A DNA stretch of 35,644 bases from Methanoregula sp. UBA471 (GTDB lineage: Archaea > Halobacteriota > Methanomicrobia > Methanomicrobiales > Methanospirillaceae). Positions 1 through 7,784 of the stretch are shown in pieces. A program made the position numbers and the translations under genes. Under the pieces are notes generated by a model. The model was not told where the DNA came from and searched no databases. It saw nothing but the letters and a program-made list of their open reading frames with translations. Location of the stretch: the NCBI GenBank assembly GCA_002495065.1, contig DADT01000075.1, positions 1-35,644 of the forward strand, written 5' to 3'. The stretch's first letter is position 1; the number at the start of each line of letters is the position of its first letter.

Positions 1-371
1 AGATGGACGGGTTTGACAACCGCGGGGATGTCCGTATTATGGCGGCCACGAACCGTGCGGATATGCTGGACCCGGCACTCCTGCGGCCGGGACGGTTCGA
101 CCGCCTTATCGAGATCCCCCTGCCGGATAAGGAGGCACGGATCGAGATCCTGAAAATCCACTCCCGTAAGATGCACCTTGCAAGCGTGGACCTGGAAGAA
201 CTCGCCGGTATGACAGAAGACGCCACCGGAGCCGAGCTTGAAGCGGTCTGCCGTGAAGCCGGTATGATGGCCGTCAGAAGGGAGGCCCCCTCCATTGAGA
301 TGCAGGATTTTATCGATGCAGTCCACAAAGTGAGAAACGAGATCGTTACCGATAACCGTATGTATACCTGA
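1..371 (+). CDS. pan: Proteasome-activating nucleotidase (PAN), C-terminal part
   Basis: This is the 3' end of an AAA+ ATPase gene whose 5' part lies outside the window. PAN forms a hexameric cytoplasmic ring that unfolds substrates and feeds them into the archaeal 20S proteasome. The visible 122 residues start within the AAA domain. They include the second-region-of-homology signature (AATNRADMLDPALLRPGRFDR, with the Arg finger region) and the sensor-2 helix region (TGAELEAVCREAGMMAVR). The protein ends NRMYT, which fits the hydrophobic-Tyr-X (HbYX) tail by which PAN docks into and opens the proteasome gate. Without that tail a CDC48-type ATPase would be possible, but the length after the AAA module and the tail favour PAN. 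The reading frame is open to the window edge, so the ATG at position 3 is internal. Confidence 0.9.
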   Translation, partial: MDGFDNRGDVRIMAATNRADMLDPALLRPGRFDRLIEIPLPDKEARIEILKIHSRKMHLASVDLEELAGMTEDATGAELEAVCREAGMMAVRREAPSIEMQDFIDAVHKVRNEIVTDNRMYT

Positions 372-404
372 TCCGGAATTACCTGATCACATCCATTTTT
401 TAAA

Positions 405-412
405 AAGGAGGT
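405..412 (+). promoter_or_regulatory. Strong Shine-Dalgarno site
   Basis: AAGGAGGT lies 4 nt before the ATG at 417. It is complementary to the 3' end of 16S rRNA and fixes the start of the small protein downstream. Confidence 0.8.
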
Positions 413-416
413 CCGG

Positions 417-908
417 ATGAATATTCTTCTGATTCAGCGGGAAGGAATCGATCTCCACCACACCCTTTTTGCATCCGAGACCAGCCGGCTTGCGCTGCGT
501 TTTTACCTGCCGAAGAAAAAATCCTGCGGGGTCTATATCACCGTCTCGACACTCGGGAGCGCCCTGTCCCTTGTCTCAGAGCTGCGCTGGTATATCCGCC
601 GCTACGTAAGAGAGGTGCTCTTTGAAGTCTCCCCGAATGTGTTCTGCACCCACCTGCTCGCCCAGGATGTGTATTATGAGCGGACATCTGTTCTTGGACC
701 GGCATGGCCGTTCCGCCGCCTCTACGGTTTCCGCCAGGGAAAGATAATCAGCACCGTCCTGATGTCTGCGGGTTCAACTCCGGAAGAATATCACCAGGAA
801 TACATCGGGGTTGAGCGGGCTATCGAGGTCTGGTGCATGGAAGATGAGATGGAGATCGGGGAGCCGATACCTCTGGAGGAGACAGGCGATGTTCCCGAAG
901 AGGAATAG
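417..908 (+). CDS. Hypothetical protein, about 18 kDa
   Basis: I do not recognise this 163-residue protein with certainty. The start is well supported by a near-perfect Shine-Dalgarno site 4 nt upstream. It begins MNILLIQREGIDLHHTLF. A middle part rich in aromatic and basic residues follows (RWYIRRYVREVLFEVSPN), and the C-terminal 25 residues are very acidic (EDEMEIGEPIPLEETGDV...). There is no signal peptide or clear membrane span, so it is probably cytoplasmic. It lies 45 nt after the proteasome ATPase gene on the same strand, so co-transcription is possible. The codon pattern resembles the flanking housekeeping genes. A link to proteolysis is suggested only by position. Confidence 0.75.
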   Translation: MNILLIQREGIDLHHTLFASETSRLALRFYLPKKKSCGVYITVSTLGSALSLVSELRWYIRRYVREVLFEVSPNVFCTHLLAQDVYYERTSVLGPAWPFRRLYGFRQGKIISTVLMSAGSTPEEYHQEYIGVERAIEVWCMEDEMEIGEPIPLEETGDVPEEE

Positions 909-961
909 AGCATCCAGACCATTTCCTTGATGGATTAAGGTTGATTGAAATTTCCTCCTTA

Positions 962-1069
962 TGAGGGTTCTGCGCCTCAGGGCCTCTCCGGGGCACGGCG
1001 GGACAAGAATGTATTCAGGTTACTGATCCGCCGCGGGGGCGTCCCTTCGGGGGCGGCGGCGTTCATCGC
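962..1069 (+). repeat. Two-hairpin dispersed repeat, copy A
   Basis: Full copy of an intergenic repeat found nine times in this window. The left arm begins TGAGGGTTCTGCGCC and holds the inner hairpin GCCTC-TCC-GGGGC. The right arm starts at 1025 and can fold as CCGCCGC ... CCC-TTCG-GGG ... GCGGCGG, followed by GTTCATCGC. The outer left stem is partly mismatched here. It lies between the hypothetical gene ending at 908 and the TPR fragment starting at 1452. The same protein-like strings (PQGLS..RRG, RRGGVPSGAAAF) appear when any copy is translated, so ORFs through it should not be called genes. Confidence 0.85.
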
Positions 1070-1159
1070 AATACGATACGAAAAACTACCTTTCTGATTC
1101 CCCTGCGTTCGGTGCAGGTTCATGGTCCCGCATTAACTCGGAAAAATCAAGAAAACTTG

Positions 1160-1203
1160 TGAGAGTCACCCGCCTCAGGGCCTCTCCGGGGCACGGCGGG
1201 TCA
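1160..1203 (+). repeat. Dispersed repeat, left arm only, copy B
   Basis: Only the left hairpin is present: TGAGAGTC, then outer stem ACCCGCC paired with GGCGGGT around an inner GCCTC-TCC-GGGGC hairpin. The outermost pair is A-T where other copies have C-G, a compensatory change. It starts 198 bp after the start of copy A, with no right arm before the TPR fragment gene. Confidence 0.8.
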
Positions 1204-1451
1204 TGATCCTGTTTCCTGAGTATGAAAAGGCAGCACTATTGAAAAGACCTGGTACCTGAGCTCATTCTATCCCAGCCATGGAGTACTTACAATCGAAATG
1301 TTTATTCCAAGGCTGAAAACAATACTTTCTTATCTGCTCTACGGTGCAGCGTTTCGAGGTGCCGGTGGCACCCCCTTCTTTTCAGTGTTCAGCAGAGCAA
1401 TGTGAGCGGTACGTAGTACTGTCAAACAGGGTTCAGACAAAGAGGAATGGA

Positions 1452-1709
1452 ATGAGTCGGCATTTTTCATTCGTTTTGATAATTATCTTTACATCTCTGT
1501 TCATTTCACTTGCATCAGGTATGGGGGAAGACACCGAAACCGGAAATGAATACGAAAAACAGATAAAAGAATATGATCGTGCTCTTCAGATTAATCCTGA
1601 TGATGCAGATGCCTGGCTCAATAAAGGAATAATCCTGAAGAGAATGGGGAAATACTCAGATGGTGCCAGATGTATTGAGAAAGCGATAGATCTGATTATC
1701 TGCAGATAA
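1452..1709 (+). CDS. Short exported TPR protein
   Basis: This encodes 85 residues. The ATG at 1452 is chosen because it opens a typical signal peptide or membrane anchor (MSRHFSFVLIIIFTSLFISL) and follows a short AGAGG motif; the in-frame extension upstream to 1344 looks non-coding. After the hydrophobic segment comes little more than one TPR unit (EYDRALQINPDDADAWLNKG, then ILKRMGKYSDGARCIEKAIDLI). That is far shorter than the two giant TPR proteins in the window, which share its 34-residue consensus. It may be a small envelope protein or the remnant of a longer TPR gene. The membrane anchor distinguishes it from the giant TPR proteins, which have no signal peptide. It is preceded by repeat copies A and B. 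Confidence 0.6.
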   Translation: MSRHFSFVLIIIFTSLFISLASGMGEDTETGNEYEKQIKEYDRALQINPDDADAWLNKGIILKRMGKYSDGARCIEKAIDLIICR

Positions 1710-1806
1710 GATCCAAAATTCCGGTTTTAAGTTTTCAACAAGAATGGAGATAAAAAATCAACAGAACTGACTCTTGCATCACACCCCTCCCTTGAATCCC
1801 CGTTCA

Positions 1807-2436
1807 TCAGGTTGTCGGAAAAGGATCCCGCAGCATCGCTGTATGGAGGATAGTGGAACCGGGCAGGATCAGCTGGTCAACAACCCTGAAACCGAAGTGT
1901 TCATACAGGCTGATGTTCTTTTCGTTCTGGGTATTGAGATAGCAGGGAATCTTTTTCCTGTCCAGACGATCAAGCATGGGTCTGATCAGTCTTCCGGCAT
2001 ATCCCTTTCCCTGGTACCCTGGATCGACACCAATGAAAAAAAGATAGCAGTGCGGGGAATGGACGTGTTTCTTATGGAGAACGTCTATTGCGGTGGAGAA
2101 TGCCATGAGGCGATCCATCGTTTCCTTTCCCAGATGGCGCTGCAGCCCCAGTCCGCCTGCCCGAAACGCCCGCCAGAGGGTGATTTCAGATTTTTCTGAC
2201 GGCAGCCATACGGCAACTCCTTCAACGCCGGGAGAGGTGGTATACACGTCGCCATAGATCATGCCGTAGCGGAGTTCAAATGCAAACAGATCCTTCGACC
2301 GGTCTCTTCGCGCAGCGCTTTCCGGTATCAGGTGGGTCATTTTCGAATCATGGAAAAAAGCCCGGGAAAGCATCTCACACGCCCGATCAGTATTTGCCGC
2401 CGGAAGCCTGATGATGGATTCTTTGGGATCTGCCAT
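1807..2436 (-). CDS. GNAT-family N-acetyltransferase
   Basis: A 209-residue protein with the GCN5-related acetyltransferase fold, which transfers acetyl from acetyl-CoA to an amine. The acetyl-CoA pyrophosphate-binding motif A is clear at about residues 136-150 (VDPGYQGKGYAGRLI, QGKGYAG at 142-148). The family's C-terminal motif follows (NTQNEKNISLYEHFGFRVVD, about 168-187). Residues 1-60 form an N-terminal helical part (RACEMLSRAFFHD), as in many stand-alone GNATs. The substrate cannot be read from sequence. It is probably cytoplasmic and transcribed alone, 89 nt downstream of the flavodoxin gene on the same strand. No strong Shine-Dalgarno site is visible before the ATG. Confidence 0.85.
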   Translation of the reverse strand: MADPKESIIRLPAANTDRACEMLSRAFFHDSKMTHLIPESAARRDRSKDLFAFELRYGMIYGDVYTTSPGVEGVAVWLPSEKSEITLWRAFRAGGLGLQRHLGKETMDRLMAFSTAIDVLHKKHVHSPHCYLFFIGVDPGYQGKGYAGRLIRPMLDRLDRKKIPCYLNTQNEKNISLYEHFGFRVVDQLILPGSTILHTAMLRDPFPTT

Positions 2437-2525
2437 GTTTCTTACCCGTGAGGACTGGTTTGCTGATAATAATTGTGCAAATGAATGATTGACCGGTTTT
2501 CCTTTCCAAGGTTAATGCAAGGGTT

Positions 2526-2948
2526 TCAGCTTTTCTTTATCATTTCCTGTGCAAACTTTTTTGCATTTTCCAGGTCTTCTTTGTTGGGACGGCCCCAGTT
2601 GACCAGGAACGTTTTACCCCTGCAATGATAATTTCCCAGGATTGTGGCACCCCTCTGTTGTAACAAATCCGTCATCACGACGATCATATTCTGGCCACCT
2701 GCAACACTGCCTGAAGTGCCAAAAATGGCGACCTTGCGTCCTGAAAAATTTCCGGAACCGATAAATTTCATCATCGCCTCACCCGGTTTGCCGCCATACG
2801 TCCCACTTCCCAGGAATAGGATCTTTGCATCATCCGGCGGCGATTTTGTGACGTCCGCCGCTGTGATGCCCAGCTCCTCTGCAATGGCATCCGCCACTTT
2901 CCGTGTATTCCCGCCCCGGGAATCAACTACTACAGAGAAATCGGTCAT
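2526..2948 (-). CDS. Flavodoxin-like protein
   Basis: A 140-residue single-domain flavodoxin, a small FMN-binding electron carrier of the cytoplasm. The N-terminal beta strand and phosphate loop read FSVVVDSRGGNTRKVADAI; SRGGNT stands for the usual S/T-x-T-G-N-T FMN phosphate site (about residues 10-15). FLGSGTYGGKPGEAM and IFGTSGSVAGGQ correspond to the two further loops around the isoalloxazine ring. Length fits short-chain flavodoxins (about 140-150). In methanogens such proteins can replace ferredoxin under iron limitation, but the partner here is unknown. A larger rubredoxin-flavoprotein is encoded 0.8 kb away on the same strand, separated by two small ORFs. Confidence 0.85.
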   Translation of the reverse strand: MTDFSVVVDSRGGNTRKVADAIAEELGITAADVTKSPPDDAKILFLGSGTYGGKPGEAMMKFIGSGNFSGRKVAIFGTSGSVAGGQNMIVVMTDLLQQRGATILGNYHCRGKTFLVNWGRPNKEDLENAKKFAQEMIKKS

Positions 2949-3032
2949 ATTTTCACATACGGCAATCTGCTTTATAAATGCATCTTCAGATAACCAACCC
3001 GAAAAGGACCTGGATTGGCTAGAGGGATCGGG

Positions 3033-3185
3033 TTATTTCCCGGACGGAATCTTCTGCTTCGATGCCAGCTTCGCTGCATGAGTTCTGCCGTAGTATTGAC
3101 CGGGAGTGTTCGTCCCAGTACTGATACCGTTTTGAAAAAACTCAATGTTGTCTCTGACTGCCGGTTTCAGGATTCCATACCGCAT
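3033..3185 (-). CDS. Possible small protein, 50 aa
   Basis: I read an ORF of 51 codons on the minus strand, from CAT at 3183-3185 to a TAA stop at 3033-3035. The product begins MRYGILKPAVRDNIEFF and continues QNGISTGTNTPGQYYGRTHA, then a basic tail (AKLASKQKIPSGK). It is below the usual 60-residue cut-off and would be missed by most gene callers. Composition and codon choice look protein-like, and a TATA-like TTTTAATAA lies about 45 nt upstream on the same strand. There is no clear Shine-Dalgarno site. It is divergent from the next small ORF at 3281. I do not recognise the family. It could also be the surviving end of a larger decayed gene. Confidence 0.4.
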   Translation of the reverse strand: MRYGILKPAVRDNIEFFQNGISTGTNTPGQYYGRTHAAKLASKQKIPSGK

Positions 3186-3280
3186 TCTTTTGGATACAGC
3201 ACAGGGTGCGAGCGTTTCCCGGCAGTATTATTAAAATAGCCGGCCGGTCATATATCGAAGCTAAACACCGGGTTAGTGAT

Positions 3281-3490
3281 ATGGTAAACGTACCGTCAGC
3301 CGACATCATATGTCAATACCTCAGCGAGCAGAGTGGCAAACGGGTTCATGTTAAGGAGGTAGCGGAGAGGTTCAACCTGTTCACCCACGCTGCATCTCTT
3401 CGCATGAGTGAGTGCGGCTGGTATCCGGTGGGTGGTGGATTCTGGTGTAAGTCCGGGGGAAATGAGCCCCACGGAGAACCTGAACCCTGA
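3281..3490 (+). CDS. Small protein with HTH-like helices
   Basis: A 69-residue ORF from ATG 3281. Its central part (ADIICQYLSEQSGKRVHVKE then VAERFNLFTHAASLRMSECG) has the length and pattern of a winged or simple helix-turn-helix, followed by a short turn (WYPVGGGFWCKSG) and a Pro/Glu-rich tail. It could be a DNA-binding regulator, by pattern only. No strong ribosome site is visible, and an in-frame upstream ATG at 3206 exists. It is divergently placed to the 50-codon ORF ending at 3185, so the 95 bp between them could hold a shared promoter. A run of eight T at 3636-3643 on the same strand may end its transcript. The antisense frame over this region lacks family features. Confidence 0.45.
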   Translation: MVNVPSADIICQYLSEQSGKRVHVKEVAERFNLFTHAASLRMSECGWYPVGGGFWCKSGGNEPHGEPEP

Positions 3491-3701
3491 ATTTAGCGAT
3501 ACTAATTCAGATTTAAACCAAAACACAAGATCTGCATGTATCTTCCCGGTTAAGAAATCGTTTATGAGCAAACACTGACCGAACATAAGGAACCGGTATT
3601 ACCAGTAAATTGCAAATCTGAACAAAATCTAATGATTTTTTTTGCCTTCGTACAGAAAATCTTCCCTGTCTTTTAGGCCGGTAAAGCACCTAATGACAAG
3701 G

Positions 3702-3740
3702 AAAAAAGCCGGGTTGGGAGAGCCGGTAGCGATCTGCCGG
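3702..3740 (-). terminator. Candidate terminator of the rubredoxin-flavoprotein gene
   Basis: Just after the minus-strand stop at 3753 the transcript can form a CCGG...CCGG hairpin, and a T6 run (A6 on the plus strand at 3702-3707) follows. A T-run after the stop is typical of archaeal intrinsic termination. Confidence 0.45.
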
Positions 3741-3752
3741 ACCGGGAGGCCT

Positions 3753-4583
3753 TCACTCGGTGACCGGCACCAGTCTGCCTTTTAGTTTCTCCTCGATTCC
3801 GAGCTGCATCATCTCGATGACGTTGTTCACAACGCCCCGGGTATTGCGGACGATCAGCTCATCGTTACGGAAGAATTCCCTGTCCGTACTGCTGTTAAAC
3901 TCCGACCCGTGCGTTCTGAAGGCAATACCGAACGGGGCGGGCACATACCCCAGCTGCTGGAAGTTCAGCCAGATGTCCATGGCAGTCTTGATAGCCCCGT
4001 CCTCGTGGCCGCAGATAAGGATGCCGGCAATCTTCCCCTCAGTCAGCCCTGGTTTGCCGATGTGGTACAGGTTCTCCATGCACGTGGTCCTGTCGAGAAA
4101 TGTCTTGAGCCGTGCCGACATGCCATTCCAGTTGATCGGGGAGGCGACAATGACCGCCTTTGATGCTGCAAGCATTGCATGGAACGCCGGCATGTCGTCG
4201 TTCTTATTCCGGCACGGGAAGGCGCAGGAATCTGCCTTGATTGCATAACAGCACCAGCAGTAATCGATGATATGCTCATTCAGGTTGTACCGGCGGTAAC
4301 TCACGCCCCTTTCCCGAAGAACTGTTTCGGCAAGGTCGGTCATATAACTGGTATTTCCGCCGCGGTGAGTACTACCGTTGATAAGCAGGACATCGAATTT
4401 TTCGCCATCATAGCGGAGCTGTGTATGGTCCTTCACCGGTATAAATTCGAAAGACGGACTATGGCAGACAGGGCAGCCTTTGGGGGGCTTTTCACCTGTG
4501 AAGACAAAGCCGCAGACGGTACATCGCCACCCGGTCTTCTGGACGGTGCCGGCCGTTGTGGTATCCTGGACATGTTGGAGCAT
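3753..4583 (-). CDS. Rubredoxin-type iron-sulfur flavoprotein (FMN reductase family)
   Basis: A 276-residue two-domain redox protein. Residues about 18-50 form a rubredoxin-like metal site with two CxxC knuckles (WRCTVCGFVF at Cys21/24 and GCPVC at Cys37/40). From about residue 62 it is a NADPH-dependent FMN reductase/Isf-type flavodoxin fold: LLINGSTHRGGNTSYM binds FMN phosphate, and ASPINWNGMSARLKTFLDR is the second conserved loop. Between them is a Cys cluster (YCWCCYAIKADSCAFPC; Cys109, 111, 112, 120, 124) where Isf proteins ligate a 4Fe-4S cluster, though the spacing here is tighter. It may work in oxygen or peroxide defence, as such fusions do in anaerobes. The start has a GAGGTGA ribosome site 6 nt upstream and a TATA-like GAATATATGAG about 35 nt upstream. 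Confidence 0.85.
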   Translation of the reverse strand: MLQHVQDTTTAGTVQKTGWRCTVCGFVFTGEKPPKGCPVCHSPSFEFIPVKDHTQLRYDGEKFDVLLINGSTHRGGNTSYMTDLAETVLRERGVSYRRYNLNEHIIDYCWCCYAIKADSCAFPCRNKNDDMPAFHAMLAASKAVIVASPINWNGMSARLKTFLDRTTCMENLYHIGKPGLTEGKIAGILICGHEDGAIKTAMDIWLNFQQLGYVPAPFGIAFRTHGSEFNSSTDREFFRNDELIVRNTRGVVNNVIEMMQLGIEEKLKGRLVPVTE

Positions 4584-4992
4584 ATGTGTTCACCTCTTCT
4601 CAACAAAAACGAGATTACTCATATATTCATCTGAAAAACGATAATGACTGGGATCCGGCACCATCACCACCTGCTGTACGGGATATCCCAATGACGCCCG
4701 GTCATGGGTGTCTCCACGGGCTTGCGCTCTCACATCACTTCGGTGATAACTCGGGTGCATGATGAGAACTGCTCCACATGAATGTCAATCTCATCGTTTC
4801 AAACGGAAAAGGAAGCATACCAGTCCCACCACGGATGTGAAGCATGCCGAAGCGGGATTGCATACCTGAAAAAGGTACATTTCTGAAACAGCTGCACGGG
4901 GAATGCTGTTCCACCCGACAGCCTCAGTACGGGTGATGCCCCAATTCCATGCAAGGATCATAGCCGGGGTAACCGGGTTCCGGTTTTCGGAT
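4584..4992. other. Intergenic stretch without a convincing gene
   Basis: This 409-bp stretch holds the promoter and ribosome site of the flavoprotein gene (4590-4625) and a small ATCAC-TTCG-GTGAT hairpin at 4734-4747. A 56-codon minus-strand ORF (4791-4961) ends in a hydrophobic segment (ACFTSVVGLVCFLFRLKR), but it has no ribosome site and I do not call it a gene. Confidence 0.4.
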
Positions 4993-7005
4993 TCAGGTAT
5001 CCTGTATTTTCAGCCGGATAATCATCTGCTTTGCCTGTTCAGCACGCGAATCATTATCACGGAGGGCAAGTTCTATTACCTGCTCAAAGCACCCGATTGC
5101 ATCCTGAGGCGTTTTGGGATCTGCCAGGACAACTCCCTTATTGAACCACGCGTCAATATCCATCGGATCGATTTCAAGCGCCTTATTATAGCACTCGATC
5201 GCATCCCGGGTCCTGCCAAGATGTGCCAGGGCAACTCCCCGGTTGAACCATGCATCAGGATCCATCGGGTCGATTTCAAGCGCCTTATTATAGCACTCGA
5301 TCGCATCCCGGGTCCTGCCAAGATATGCCAGGGCAACTCCCCGGTTGAACCACCCATCAGCATCCATCGGGTCAATTTCAAGTGCCTTGTCATAGCATCC
5401 GAGGGCTTCCTCATAGTTTCCGAGTTCTTTAAGGGCAACCCCTTTATTATTCCATACTCCCCCTATTCCGGGGTTTATCCCGAGTGCATTATCGTAGCAC
5501 GCAACTGCTTCCTTATAGTTACCAAGTTTTCCCAGGATGACTCCTTTGTTGAACCAGGATCTGGCATTTTTCGGGTTTATCCCGAGTGCTTTATCGTAGC
5601 AGCCGATCGCTTCCTCATAGTATCTGAGTTCCTTAAGCGCAGATCCTTTGTTGAGCCATACTCCTTCCAGCCCCGGGCTGATTTCAAGAGCCTGAGCATA
5701 GCACCTGACTGCTTCCTCGTATTTTCCGAGTTCTTTGAGGACAACTCCCTTGTTGTTCCAGGCTCTCCCTGATCCGGGGTTTATTTCGAGCGCCCGGCTA
5801 TAGCAGGCTACCGCTTTCTGATATTTTCCGAGTTTATAAAGGGCGGTTCCTTTGTTGTTCCACGCCTCATATGATCGTGGGTTTATCGCGAGAGCCTTGT
5901 CATAGCATCCGAGAGCTTCTTCATAGTTACTGAGTGCAGTAAGCGTGGTTCCTCTGTTGTTCCAGGCGTCTGATGATCTCGGGTTTATCCTGAGAGCCTC
6001 ATCATGGCACCCGATTGCTTCTGCATATTTTCCCAGTGCTGTAAGGGCAGCTCCCTTGCCGGTCCAGGCTCCTCCGGATTTTGAGTTTATCCCGAGTACT
6101 GTATCGTAGCACCCGATTGCTTCTCCGTATTTTCCAAGCTCTTTCAGCGCAATGCCTTTGTTGAGCCATGCACTTCCTGATTCCGGGTCTATTTCCAGAG
6201 CATTATCATAACACCCGATTGCTTCTGCGTATTTCCCGAGTTCTTTAAGGGCAACTCCTTTATTATTCCAGGCCCCCCCTGAACCCGGGTTTATCGCCAG
6301 TGCCCGGTCATAGCACCCGATTGCCCCTTCATAGTTTCCGAGTGCTTTAAAAGCAACCCCCTTGTTGTTCCACGCATTGGAGGATCCGGGGTTTATTCCG
6401 AGAGCCTTGTCGTAGCATTCGATTGCTTCTTCGTATCTTCTGAGTTTATAGTGGCAATTTCCCTTGTTGTCATAAGCATCGGAAGATCCGGGGTTTATCA
6501 CAAGCGCCTTATCGAAGTATCCGAGTGCTTCCTCATATCTCCCAAGAGATTTAAGTAAAACCCCCTTGTTGTTCCACGCTTCAGATAATCGCGGGTTTAT
6601 TTCGAGAGCCTTATCATAGCACCCGAGGGCTTCCTGGGGTTTTCCAAGATGTGCCAGAGCAATTCCCTTGTTGAGCCATGCCGCCACCAGTCTCCGGTTT
6701 ATCCGGAGTGCTTTATCGAAGCACCCGACTGCATCCTGAAATTTTCCAAGAACGTAAAGGGCACATCCTCCATTGATCCATGCCTCTGCATATACCGGGT
6801 CAAGGTCGAGAGCCTGAACATAGCAGCCTATTGCTTTCCGGGGTTTTCCAAGAGCGTCAAAAACTCGTCCTTTATTACTCCATGCAGACACACATGCCGG
6901 GTTTATCGCGAGAGCCTTATCGTAACAAACGATGGCTTCTGTGAATTTTCCACGTTGATAGAGGCCATATCCTTTGTTGTTCCATTCAAGGTCAGATAGT
7001 TCCAT
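4993..7005 (-). CDS. Giant TPR-repeat protein, 670 aa
   Basis: The protein is almost wholly built from about 19 consecutive 34-residue tetratricopeptide repeats with the consensus AWNNKGVALKELGKYEEAIG then CYDKALEINPGS. Each repeat is a helix pair, and the array would form a long superhelix for protein-protein contacts. There is no signal peptide, membrane span or enzymatic domain, so its partner and location are unknown. The N terminus (MELSDLEWNNKGYGLYQRGK) enters the first repeat at once. The C terminus has a degenerate last repeat and a capping helix (RAEQAKQMIIRLKIQ). The last full repeats are nearly identical at DNA level, a sign of recent unit duplication. An AAAGGGG motif precedes the ATG. 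The region upstream is homologous to that of the second giant TPR gene at 18490-20286. Confidence 0.9.
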   Translation of the reverse strand: MELSDLEWNNKGYGLYQRGKFTEAIVCYDKALAINPACVSAWSNKGRVFDALGKPRKAIGCYVQALDLDPVYAEAWINGGCALYVLGKFQDAVGCFDKALRINRRLVAAWLNKGIALAHLGKPQEALGCYDKALEINPRLSEAWNNKGVLLKSLGRYEEALGYFDKALVINPGSSDAYDNKGNCHYKLRRYEEAIECYDKALGINPGSSNAWNNKGVAFKALGNYEGAIGCYDRALAINPGSGGAWNNKGVALKELGKYAEAIGCYDNALEIDPESGSAWLNKGIALKELGKYGEAIGCYDTVLGINSKSGGAWTGKGAALTALGKYAEAIGCHDEALRINPRSSDAWNNRGTTLTALSNYEEALGCYDKALAINPRSYEAWNNKGTALYKLGKYQKAVACYSRALEINPGSGRAWNNKGVVLKELGKYEEAVRCYAQALEISPGLEGVWLNKGSALKELRYYEEAIGCYDKALGINPKNARSWFNKGVILGKLGNYKEAVACYDNALGINPGIGGVWNNKGVALKELGNYEEALGCYDKALEIDPMDADGWFNRGVALAYLGRTRDAIECYNKALEIDPMDPDAWFNRGVALAHLGRTRDAIECYNKALEIDPMDIDAWFNKGVVLADPKTPQDAIGCFEQVIELALRDNDSRAEQAKQMIIRLKIQDT
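5159..5362 (-). repeat. Recent 102-bp tandem duplication inside the TPR gene
   Basis: Two adjacent 102-bp units (5159-5260 and 5261-5362) differ at only a handful of positions. They encode ALEIDPMDADGWFNRGVALA and ALEIDPMDPDAWFNRGVALA repeats. Other repeats of the gene are far more diverged, so this duplication is young and in frame. Confidence 0.85.
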
Positions 7006-7067
7006 TCGTGCCCCTTTTTTTTCTCACGATGCTCTTCAAACCCGCTTTGCCGTTGTGTGCTTCTTCC

Positions 7068-7144
7068 GGATATATCCACGTTTTATTGCATCCTCATCCG
7101 GATACTCTGCATTATCATCTCAGGATATCAATAATTTGTTTTTT
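7068..7144 (-). promoter_or_regulatory. Upstream region shared with the second TPR gene
   Basis: The strand reads a TATA-like GGATATATCC (7068-7077) about 65 nt before the ATG. Further upstream is a conserved block (7119-7144; CTCAGGATATCAATAATTTG then T6 on the plus strand) that recurs almost unchanged at 20418-20444 upstream of the other giant TPR gene. The region between is also alignable with gaps. It probably contains the promoter and a common control element. Confidence 0.5.
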
Positions 7145-7176
7145 CCAGCATTGAGTGTATGGTATGTGATAGTCTC

Positions 7177-7200
7177 CCGCTCCAGTCCCATTGGGAGCGG
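7177..7200. repeat. Inverted repeat in the intergenic region
   Basis: CCGCTCC and GGAGCGG, seven perfect pairs, flank a 10-nt loop. It lies about 170 bp upstream of the TPR gene start and just before repeat copy C. The role is unknown. Confidence 0.45.
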
Positions 7201-7300
7201 CAATGTTTTCATCACAATGACCGAGGGCCAGACTCTCACTGATGTCGTGATAACCGGTAACATCAAAGTTCATGCCTTCCCAGGAAATCAAAAAATTTTG

Positions 7301-7420
7301 TGATGGTTTCCCGCCTCAGGGCCTCTCCGAGGCTCGGCGGGGCAGGGGAGTGTCAGGAGAATTTTTCAGTCATTTGATCCGCCGCGGGGGCGTCCCTCCG
7401 GGGGCGGCGGCGTTCATCAT
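7301..7420 (+). repeat. Two-hairpin dispersed repeat, copy C
   Basis: Full copy: TGATGGTT, outer stem TCCCGCC/GGCGGGG with a wobble end pair, inner GCCTC-TCC-GAGGC. After an A/T-richer linker, the right arm starts at 7376 with CCC-TCCG-GGG at its tip and ends in GGCGTTCATCA. It lies upstream of the giant TPR gene and downstream of the Gln-rich gene, in plus orientation although both genes are on the minus strand. Confidence 0.85.
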
Positions 7421-7513
7421 AATGGATCATAAGTCCCTGACACTCACTGATTTTCCCGAGCCCGGGATACTCCCGTTTTATGCATTTTCAAAAAAAAATC
7501 TAAAAATATTATG

Positions 7514-7610
7514 TGATGGTTTCCCGCCTCAGGGCCTCTCCGGCGCACGGCGAGGTAACGGGGTTTAGAGATTTTGGAACCGATCCGCCGTGGGGCGTCC
7601 CTCCGGAGGC
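7514..7610 (+). repeat. Two-hairpin dispersed repeat, copy D (decayed)
   Basis: Begins TGATGGTTTCCCGCC like copy C, 213 bp further on. The inner stem is mismatched (GCCTC against GGCGC). The right arm (from 7582) is shortened to CCGCCGTGGGGCGTCCCTCC then GGAGGC, and the usual GTTCATC tail is missing. It appears to be an older copy under decay. Confidence 0.75.
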
Positions 7611-7784
7611 ATTGGGTATGTATCGTGAGAGAGGGCAGTTCTTTTCCTCTGTTTTTCTGGTACAGGTGAACTCTCTTGGAACCACCCCTTCCTAAAATGT
7701 GCGTGCCTTGCTCGTAATCTGGCATCGTCCCCGAGGCAAGAAAAAAAATAAGAACCCTGAAAAATTACGAGATCTGATCCCGGC

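Noticed and set aside
4791..4961. 56-codon minus-strand ORF with a hydrophobic end
   Set aside because: No ribosome site or promoter-like sequence before it; the single hydrophobic stretch is not enough.
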